DNA from: [Actinomadura] parvosata subsp. kistnae
GTDB lineage: Bacteria; Actinomycetota; Actinomycetes; Streptosporangiales; Streptosporangiaceae
Direction of reading: 5' to 3'
DNA: 64,000 nucleotides
NCBI RefSeq assembly: GCF_900323885.1
Contig: NZ_OOHJ01000018.1
Location: 3,335,001-3,399,000 of the forward strand
In this document: in pieces, positions 57,992 to 64,000 of the stretch
How positions within the stretch are numbered: the first letter of the stretch is position 1
How the letters are laid out: each line of letters opens with the position of its first letter
Notes under the pieces: model-generated
The model's input: only the letters and a program-made list of their open reading frames with translations
Database searches by the model: none
Told to the model about the DNA's origin: nothing
Position numbers and translations under genes: made by a program

Positions 57992-59692
57992 ATGACGCAC
58001 CGAACATCCCGCGCGGCACCGGCCTCTTCGCCGGTGCTGTCGCTGTCACCGGCCCTGGCACTGTCGTTGGCGTTGTCGCTGGCGCTGGCAGTGCTGGTGG
58101 CGCATCCTTCCACGGCGAGCGCCACCGCCGTGCCTCTCACCGGGAGCACCGCTACCGTGCCGGCCCCCGTGGGCACCATCACCGCGTCGGCCGTTGTGAG
58201 CACTGCCGCCACATCGACGGCCCTGGGCGCCGGCTCCGGTGTGTCGTCCGTTGAGTGGGCGGCCTGCCCGTCCTACACCGATGACGTGATCCGGAGCCTC
58301 GGCGTGAAGGAGGAGCAGATCCCGGCGTTCCGTACCGAGATGAAGCGCCTGCAGTGCGGCAAGGTCAGCGTCCCGCTGGACCACCGCGACCCCACCGGGC
58401 GGACGATCGACATCGCGGTGACCCGGCTGGCCGCCACGAACCAGCAGGAGCGGCTCGGCGCCGTAGCCGTCCTGCCCGGAGGGCCGGGCAACAGCGGCTA
58501 CCTGGACCCAATCCTGCGGGCCGCGCTCAGGAACGAGGAGATGGCGCGGCTCAACGAGCGCTACGACATCATCGGCTTCGACCCGCGCGGCGTCGGCTAC
58601 AGCACCAAGGTCGCCTGCCCCACCCCGCCGGTCGGCCCGCAGGCGCCCGGCGCGTTCACCAAGGAGACGGCGAGGAAGGTCTACGACGCCCAGCTCGCCG
58701 CCAACCAGCAGTGCGGCCGCTCCGACCCCGCCTTCCTCGGCCAGCTCACCACCACGAACGTGGCCAAGGACCTCAATCTGGTACGAACCGCGCTGGGGGA
58801 GAGCAAGCTCAACCTGCTCGGCTTCTCCTGGGGCACCTACCTGGGCATGGTGTACCGCAGCCAGTTCCCACAGCACACCGGACGGGCCTTCCTGGACAGC
58901 GTCGCGCCGCCGTGGACCGACCTCGTCCGGCACACGGAGGGTGCCGCGGAGGCGGCCGAGCGCGACTTCGGGCGGATGGCCGCCTGGCTGGCCCGCCGCG
59001 ACGGCCTCTACGGTCTCGGCGCCACCGCCGCCCAGGTGCGCCGGGAGGTGGCCAAGCTGGTCCGCACGTACGACAAGAGCCCCAAAACCTACACCGACCT
59101 GCAGCGTCCCATCGACGGCTCGGCCGTCGCGGACCTGGCCAAGCTCAACTCGACCGACTGGGCACGCGCGGGCAAGGCCCTGTCCGAGCTGCGCACGTCA
59201 ACCGGCACGACCGCCCCACCCACCGTCAAGCAACTGCTGGGCGCCCCCATGATGGGCACCCCCGCGCCCGGCGCACCCGAAATGCTGAACCGCACCATGA
59301 ACTGGGCCGTCGCCTGCAACGAGGACGACAGCCGACCCTCCTTCGACACCGCCTGGCGCACCTACCAGCGCCTCGTCGAACGCCTCCCGGCAACCGGCCG
59401 CGGCTGGGGCCTGGGCGGCGCCATGTGCCAGGGCTGGCCGCTCCCCGTCCAGCAGGCCGAGCTGCGGCGGGGCAGCGGGTCGCTGGTGCTGGGCGGGCAC
59501 CTGTACGAGTTCATGTCCGCCTACGACTGGACGTTGCAGACGCGCCGCGCCATCGGCGGCACCGTCTACACGGTCGCCGACGACGTGCACGTCTCGACCA
59601 CCCGCGTACCGGAATGCGCGGCCGACGTGGTCCGCTACTTCGAAACGGGCCGCATCGACCGCGGCTGCCCAGGCACCCCGCTCCCCAGCTGA
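57992..59692 (+). CDS. Secreted alpha/beta-hydrolase peptidase (tripeptidyl aminopeptidase type)
   Basis: The 566-residue protein from ATG 57992 has a long Leu/Ala/Ser-rich signal peptide (about residues 1-46), then VAVLPGGPGNSGY, YDIIGFDPRGVGYS and nucleophile Ser279 in LLGFSWGTY, with a TAP-like C-terminal domain. It is related to the enzyme at 45117. A Pro/Ala-rich upstream extension in the same frame (from 57431) is probably not translated. It likely cleaves extracellular peptides; the importer operon upstream could take up the products. Confidence 0.9.
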   Translation: MTHRTSRAAPASSPVLSLSPALALSLALSLALAVLVAHPSTASATAVPLTGSTATVPAPVGTITASAVVSTAATSTALGAGSGVSSVEWAACPSYTDDVIRSLGVKEEQIPAFRTEMKRLQCGKVSVPLDHRDPTGRTIDIAVTRLAATNQQERLGAVAVLPGGPGNSGYLDPILRAALRNEEMARLNERYDIIGFDPRGVGYSTKVACPTPPVGPQAPGAFTKETARKVYDAQLAANQQCGRSDPAFLGQLTTTNVAKDLNLVRTALGESKLNLLGFSWGTYLGMVYRSQFPQHTGRAFLDSVAPPWTDLVRHTEGAAEAAERDFGRMAAWLARRDGLYGLGATAAQVRREVAKLVRTYDKSPKTYTDLQRPIDGSAVADLAKLNSTDWARAGKALSELRTSTGTTAPPTVKQLLGAPMMGTPAPGAPEMLNRTMNWAVACNEDDSRPSFDTAWRTYQRLVERLPATGRGWGLGGAMCQGWPLPVQQAELRRGSGSLVLGGHLYEFMSAYDWTLQTRRAIGGTVYTVADDVHVSTTRVPECAADVVRYFETGRIDRGCPGTPLPS

Positions 59693-60379
59693 CCCCCTCC
59701 CGCACACGCCCACCGATGCACCCCCATCCGCACGTCCTCACCCGCCCACCCTCGGAGCCCCATGTCCAGGTCGCCCGGCTGGGTGAGCCCAGGGCTCGTG
59801 TGCGCGGCGTGCGGCTTGGCGGGCGCCGGGCCCTGTGTCCGAGGGCTTTGTCCCGGTTCAATGTCCGGGCGCCCGTCCATGTGAGCGCAGGGCTCGCGTG
59901 CGCGGCGTCCGGTCAGGCGAACGCTGGGCCCGGGTGAGGGGCGCCCGGCACGCGAGCGCCGCGCCCCGTGTCTGACGGCTCGGCCACGCGGACGCAGAAC
60001 CCCGTGTCCGAGCCCCGTGTCCGGGCACTGTGTCCGGGTCCTGCGTCCGGGTGCCGGCCACCTGAGCACAGGCTTGCGTGCGGCGTCCGGTCAGGCGAAC
60101 GCTGGGCCCGTGTGAGGGACGCCTGGCGCGCGTGCGCCGCGCCTTGTGTTTGGTAGCTCCGCCATGCGGACGCCGAGCCCCGTGCCCGGAGGCGCTCGGC
60201 TCAACCGCCCGAAGGCGGGCCAGCCGTCCGGGGCTTGGCCAGCCGTTCGGGGCGGGGTCAGCCGTTCGGGCGCGCGCCATACCGTCAGGGGCGCTTGGCC
60301 AGCCGTCAGGAGGGGCTAGCCGTCCGAGGGTGCACCAGTCGCCGGGGGCGTGGCAGCCATTCGGGTCGGGCGGGTGGGG
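59693..60379. other. Repeat-filled spacer of 687 bases, no supported gene
   Basis: Between the convergent peptidase and response-regulator genes. A roughly 183-bp unit occurs at about 59890-59965 and 60070-60150 (both with GCGTCCGGTCAGGCGAACGC), and shorter copies of GGCCAGCCGTTCGGGGC lie between 60215 and 60370. The open frames here are Arg/Pro-rich on every frame and I do not consider them genes. Confidence 0.65.
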
Positions 60380-61027
60380 TCAGGTGAGGTCGGCGTCGTG
60401 GACGAGGATTGCTGCCTGGACGCGGTTGGCCAGCCCCAGCTTGGCCAGTACCCGGCTGACGTGGGCCTTCACCGTGGCCTCCGTCAGGCGTAGCTCGCGG
60501 CCGATCTCCGCGTTGGACAGGCCGCGGGCCAGCGCCTTGATGACGTCCTCCTCCCGGTCGGTGAGGCCCTCAAGCTGCCGGCGGGCCGCCTCCGCGCGAG
60601 AGGGGGCGCGGTCGGCGTACTGCTCGATCACCCGCTTCGTCACGGACGGCGAGAGCATCGCCTGGCCGCCCGCGACCGTGCGCACCGCGGAGGCGAGCTC
60701 TCTCGGCGGGGTGTCCTTGAGCAGGAAGCCCACGGCGCCGAGGCGCAGCGCTTCGTGTACGTACTCGTCCGCGTCGAACGTGGTCAGCATGACTACCTTT
60801 GGCGCCTCGGGGGCCTTGAGGATGCGGGCGGCGGCGGTGAGGCCGTCCATGCCGGGCATCCGCACGTCCATCAGCACCACCTCCGGCCGCAACCGCCCCA
60901 CCGCCGAGACGGCCTCGGCGCCGTCGCGGGCCTCGCCGATCACGGAGATGTCGCCCGCCGCCTCCAGGATCATGCGCAGCCCGGACCGGACGAGAGCCTC
61001 GTCGTCCACCACCAGGACCCTGATCAT
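60380..61027 (-). CDS. NarL/LuxR-type response regulator
   Basis: The 215-residue protein has a receiver domain with Asp54 in VLMDVRMPG, Asp8/Asp9 in VVDDE, and a C-terminal LuxR helix-turn-helix (LTDREEDVIKALARGLSNAE). It is the output of the histidine kinase encoded 124 bases upstream on the same strand. Target genes are unknown. Confidence 0.94.
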   Translation of the reverse strand: MIRVLVVDDEALVRSGLRMILEAAGDISVIGEARDGAEAVSAVGRLRPEVVLMDVRMPGMDGLTAAARILKAPEAPKVVMLTTFDADEYVHEALRLGAVGFLLKDTPPRELASAVRTVAGGQAMLSPSVTKRVIEQYADRAPSRAEAARRQLEGLTDREEDVIKALARGLSNAEIGRELRLTEATVKAHVSRVLAKLGLANRVQAAILVHDADLT

Positions 61028-61151
61028 CCCGGGCTCCCGCCGCCTGCGGTGGTGCCCTGGACCCTTACAGTCCCCGCGTCGTGCATGGCGAAGCCGCTCG
61101 CGTGAGGGCTGCTCAGGGCCGGCTCCGGACGACTGCGGTGGTGCAGTCTCC

Positions 61152-62351
61152 TCATGCCGGGATCCTGGCGCTGACGAGGAAGCCGCCGCTTTCCTCGGTG
61201 CTGGTGCGGAGTGTGCCGCCGAGCAGCTCCACGCGTTCGCGTAGTCCTACCAGGCCCCAGCCGGCGCCTGACAGGTCCGTGCCGAGGAGGTTCTCGGGGT
61301 GTCCGTGTGGGCGTTGGTTGCGGATCTCCACCTCCAGTTCTCCGTCCGCGAAGCGCAGCAGGACGTCCGTGTGGGCGTCGCCTGCGTGCTTGTGCACGTT
61401 GGTGAGTGCTTCCTGGATCACTCGGTACGCGGTGCGCTCCACCGTTTCCTCCACCGGCCGGGGATCTCCCTCGTCGTGTCTGGTCACCGTGATGCCGAGT
61501 GCGCGGGACTGGTCGAGTAAGCGGTCGAGGTCGCCGAGGGTGGGCTGTGGTCGGTAGGTGGCGTCGGGGTCGCCCAGGGCGGGACGTGGGCTGAGGTCGG
61601 GGTCGTCCAGGGCGGGGTGCGGGCTGAGGTCGGGGGCGGGGGAGTCGGGGCGAGGGGTGCGGAGGACGCCGAGCACGTCGCGGAGGTTTGACAGGGCCTC
61701 TCTGCCGATGCCGCCGATCAGGGCGGCGGTCTCGGCGGTCTCCTCGTCGGTGGTGCGCACCTCCAGGGCGCCCGCGTGCAGCACGATGAGCGAGACCCGG
61801 TGGGCGACGATGTCGTGCATCTCCCTGGCGATCCTGGCGCGTTCCTGTGCTCTGACCTGCTCGGCCCGCATGATCTGCTCGCGTTCGAGCCGTCGCGCGC
61901 GCTCCTCGGCCGTCTCCTTCCTGGCGCGTGTCCACAGGCCCACGGCCAGCGGGAGGCCGATCGTGCCCAGCGCCATGAACAGGGCGTTGCCGAGGCTCGC
62001 GGTCATGATCTCCTGCGGGCCGTCGCGGGCCTCACCGACGAGCGCAGAGACGCCCTGGACGGCCAGGCATGCCCCTAGGTAGGCGGCCAGACCGCGGCCC
62101 CTGCCGAGCGTACGGCCGGCGAAGTAGGAGGCGACCAGCAGCGGCGGCCACACCACCAGCCAGGCATAGGTGACGGCGCCGAGGGCGGCCAGCGGCCACC
62201 AGGAACGCCGCGCGTGCCAGGCGGCCACGCCCGCCGCGCCGGCGATCGCGACCTGCACGGGGAACGGGAGGTCGGACGGCACCCCCATCTGCCCGCTCAT
62301 CACGAACAGGGACACCGCGAGGACCGCCACGCCGAGCAGTGCGAATCGCAT
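61152..62351 (-). CDS. Sensor histidine kinase (HisKA_3 type)
   Basis: The 399-residue protein from ATG 62351 has four or five N-terminal membrane helices (to about residue 140), the HisKA_3 box REMHDIVAHRVSLIVLHAG with His179, and a C-terminal ATPase domain (VIQEALTNVHKHA N-box, GWGLVGLRERVELLGG G-box). A Pro/Asp-rich insert with PALDDPDLSPRPALGDPD lies between them and is repeat-derived. It phosphorylates the downstream response regulator. The signal is unknown. Confidence 0.93.
   Translation of the reverse strand: MRFALLGVAVLAVSLFVMSGQMGVPSDLPFPVQVAIAGAAGVAAWHARRSWWPLAALGAVTYAWLVVWPPLLVASYFAGRTLGRGRGLAAYLGACLAVQGVSALVGEARDGPQEIMTASLGNALFMALGTIGLPLAVGLWTRARKETAEERARRLEREQIMRAEQVRAQERARIAREMHDIVAHRVSLIVLHAGALEVRTTDEETAETAALIGGIGREALSNLRDVLGVLRTPRPDSPAPDLSPHPALDDPDLSPRPALGDPDATYRPQPTLGDLDRLLDQSRALGITVTRHDEGDPRPVEETVERTAYRVIQEALTNVHKHAGDAHTDVLLRFADGELEVEIRNQRPHGHPENLLGTDLSGAGWGLVGLRERVELLGGTLRTSTEESGGFLVSARIPA
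61561..61632. repeat. Tandem repeat inside the histidine kinase linker
   Basis: Copies of GGGCTGAGGTCGGGG with GGGCGGG (about 36-bp spacing) encode DLSPxPALxDPD twice between the dimerisation box and the ATPase domain. Confidence 0.8.
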
Positions 62352-62707
62352 GGTCACAGGGTAGGGGCGGGCTGGGGAAACGCTGTTACGACGAAAGTAG
62401 TAAGGGGAGGCGTCTGTCGGGCGAGTGGGCCCGGGTCTGGGGTTCGTGGGCTGGGGTCCGTTGGTCGAAGGATGCCGTTGGTCGAAGGGGGCCGTGGGCT
62501 GAAGGGGGCCTGGGCGAGCCTGGGGCGAAGGGTCCCGTAGGTGGAAGGGGCCCGTGAGTTGGAGGGGCCCGTGGGGTGAAGTGGGCGGTGGGTTGAAGGA
62601 CCCATGGTTGAAGGGGCCCGTGGTTGAAGGTGCCGTGGATGTGGGGTTCGTGGGTCCGGGGACCCGGGGGTCGGGGTCGGTGGGGCTGGAAGCAGGGGGT
62701 AGGCGGG
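62352..62707. other. Repeat-rich spacer of 356 bases, no supported gene
   Basis: Between about 62440 and 62660 lie degenerate copies of GGTTGAAGGGGCCCGTG at 14-20 base spacing. A frame is open right through it into the kinase gene, which would give a Pro/Thr-rich peptide, but there is no start signal and I regard it as non-coding. The 3' part (62660-62707) shows nothing. Confidence 0.6.
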
Positions 62708-63883
62708 TCAGTGATCGTAGGTCTTGAGGGTGATGGCGTTGGCGGCGCGGGCGATGGGGCCGGTGATCCGTTCGATCATCCGGTTCCGGCCGGGCAGGTG
62801 CGGGAGCAGGCGCATCATCGTGAGCTGGAACCACAGTGCCGCCCGTGACCCGATCACCATCCCCTTGATGTTGGCCGGGCCCAGTGCCTGGTTGGCCGTC
62901 ACGAAGGGCCGGAGCTCGCGTTCGTAGCCGTCCGTCCCACCGCCCGTGGCCAGCTCGCCCGCCAGCACGTACGCCCCGACGACGGCCAGGCTCGTCCCCT
63001 GCCCGGAGGCGGGTGAGGCGCAGTAGCCGGCGTCGCCGACCAGCACGACGCGGCCTTTGGACCAGCGGTCGAGGTGGATCTGGGCGACGGAGTCGAAGTA
63101 GAAGTCGTCGGCGTCGCGGGCCGCGTCGAGGAGGGCGGGCACCTGCCAGCCGACCCCGTCCATGGCCTGGGCGAGCAGGTTCTTCTGCGCGGCGACGTCG
63201 CGGTGGTCGTAGGTGAGGGGCGGGGAGGACCACATGAACAGGGCCTTGGCGCGTGTGTCCTGGCGGGTGCTGTAGACGTTGGCGGTCCGGCCGGCGGTGG
63301 CGTGGACGGCTTCCTCGCGGTCCAGGCCGAGGGTGTTGGGCACGGTGCAGATCGAGATGTAGTGGCCGAGGTCGCGGGTGAAGGCGGACTCGTCGCCGAA
63401 GGTGAGCCGCCGGACGTTGGAGTGCGCGCCGTCGGCTCCGACGATGAGGTCGAACGCGCGTGGGCGGGATCGTTCGAACGTGACGGTGCCGTCCTCGGCG
63501 ATGCCGGTGATGGAGTCGTCGAAGATGTACTCGACGTCGTCGCGGGTCAGGTCGTACAGCAGCTCGTTGAGGTCGCCGCGCATGATCTCGGCGTCGGGGC
63601 CGGTGCGTCCGCCGAACAGGTCGGCGTCGACGGTGGTCAGCGGGCGGCCCGAGGCGTCGTAGTAGGTGGCGACGCGCATGTCGGTGGCTCTGGCGCGGAC
63701 GGCGTCCAGCAGGCCCATGCGCTCGATGACCTGCAGTGCCGCCCCGCGCAGGTCCACCTTGTAGCCGCCGGTGCGGATGGCGGGGGCGCGCTCGACGACG
63801 GTCACGGCGTAGCCGTGCCGGCGCAGCCAGTACGCCGTGGCGGTGCCGGCGATGCTCGCTCCCGAAATGAGGATGTTCGTCAT
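62708..63883 (-). CDS. FAD-dependent monooxygenase (aromatic hydroxylase/TetX-like group)
   Basis: The 391-residue flavoprotein starts MTNILISGASIAGTATAYWL (FAD loop GxSxxG), has GADGAHSNVRR (DG motif) and RVVLVGDAGYCASPASGQGTS (GD motif). These define class A flavin monooxygenases that use NAD(P)H. It is not close to the RAE-linked Rox type by any motif I can see, and no RAE precedes it. The divergent TetR gene is its probable regulator. Confidence 0.92.
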   Translation of the reverse strand: MTNILISGASIAGTATAYWLRRHGYAVTVVERAPAIRTGGYKVDLRGAALQVIERMGLLDAVRARATDMRVATYYDASGRPLTTVDADLFGGRTGPDAEIMRGDLNELLYDLTRDDVEYIFDDSITGIAEDGTVTFERSRPRAFDLIVGADGAHSNVRRLTFGDESAFTRDLGHYISICTVPNTLGLDREEAVHATAGRTANVYSTRQDTRAKALFMWSSPPLTYDHRDVAAQKNLLAQAMDGVGWQVPALLDAARDADDFYFDSVAQIHLDRWSKGRVVLVGDAGYCASPASGQGTSLAVVGAYVLAGELATGGGTDGYERELRPFVTANQALGPANIKGMVIGSRAALWFQLTMMRLLPHLPGRNRMIERITGPIARAANAITLKTYDH

Positions 63884-63901
63884 GGATGGGACGGTACATC
63901 T

Positions 63902-63923
63902 GTCTGAGACGCTTGTCTAGGAC
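63902..63923. promoter_or_regulatory. TetR operator candidate
   Basis: GTCTGAGAC (63902-63910) and GTCTAGGAC (63915-63923) are two near-palindromes 13 bases apart, and AGAC-GCTT-GTCT (63907-63918) is a perfect inverted repeat between them. All lie between the divergent starts at 63883 and 63944. Confidence 0.7.
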
Positions 63924-63943
63924 GATTGTGTTAGCCTCTGGGC

Positions 63944-64000
63944 ATGGGAAACAGGGAAGATCTGCTGGCGGGGGCGAAGCAGTGCCTGATCGAGAAGGGC
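63944..64000 (+). CDS. TetR-family regulator (5' end only)
   Basis: Nineteen codons are visible, MGNREDLLAGAKQCLIEKG, the typical first helix of a TetR DNA-binding domain. It is divergent from the FAD monooxygenase gene with palindromes between the two starts, so it most likely represses that gene. The remainder lies outside the window. Confidence 0.75.
   Translation, partial: MGNREDLLAGAKQCLIEKG

Noticed and set aside
62708..63883. FAD monooxygenase as rifampicin monooxygenase Rox
   Set aside because: No RAE precedes it and it has its own divergent TetR gene; the motifs only support the general class A family.
61152..63899. 915-codon frame joining the histidine kinase to sequence antisense-frame to the monooxygenase
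   Set aside because: The upstream part is a repeat-derived and shadow reading; the kinase starts at ATG 62351 with its membrane helices.

Overview
The window is high-GC DNA (strong G/C bias at third codon positions, many GTG/TTG starts, apparently leaderless genes) from an actinomycete. Gene content (RAE-linked rifamycin resistance genes, LAL-type LuxR regulator, hadAB-murB cluster, GH25 and NlpC wall enzymes) suggests a soil actinomycete of the Streptosporangiales, something like Nonomuraea. That placement is inference from gene content. No IS element, integrase, CRISPR array or rRNA was seen; most of the window is chromosomal, with accessory patches.

Region 1 (1-7,643) carries two copies of a 19-bp inverted repeat that matches the rifamycin-associated element (RAE). 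One lies upstream of a leftward glycosyltransferase (candidate rifamycin glycosyltransferase, cut by the window edge). The other lies upstream of a leftward HelR-type RNA polymerase helicase gene followed 12 bp later by a SAM methyltransferase gene. An O-methyltransferase sits between them. This looks like an inducible rifamycin-resistance locus. A cytochrome P450, a DinB-like protein and a Nudix hydrolase follow.

Region 2 (7,651-15,422) holds a DrrAB-like ABC exporter, a P-loop kinase, a GH25 muramidase, an NlpC/P60 protein, tRNA-Thr, a PstS-like protein, a SMI1/KNR4 protein and a cysteine-synthase-fold protein whose PLP lysine is replaced by arginine.

Region 3 (15,681-23,534) is the conserved block tRNA-Met, rpmG, hadA, hadB, murB, then a manganese riboswitch with a GDT1-type Mn exporter, and a very large LuxR/LAL regulator.

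Region 4 (23,725-35,906) has deoC with a full and a truncated aldehyde dehydrogenase, a leucine-rich-repeat protein, an FAD oxidase, an amidase, a threonine-synthase-like enzyme and the hrpB helicase operon. Region 5 (35,899-46,660) has several divergent regulator/target pairs (ArsR/MFS, PadR/beta-lactamase-like, AraC/NmrA-like), uppP, lipB and a secreted peptidase. Region 6 (46,668-51,236) has an APC permease, a DJ-1 protein, copZ with a CsoR box and an SDR/XRE pair.

Region 7 (51,384-57,370) is a five-gene peptide ABC importer operon. Both ATPase-gene junctions hold tandem duplications that create micro-ORFs linked by ATGA overlaps at both ends. Region 8 (57,371-64,000) has long repeat-filled spacers around a second secreted peptidase, a two-component system, and an FAD monooxygenase divergent from a TetR gene cut by the window end. 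A recurring theme is short tandem duplications placed exactly at gene starts, ends and junctions.
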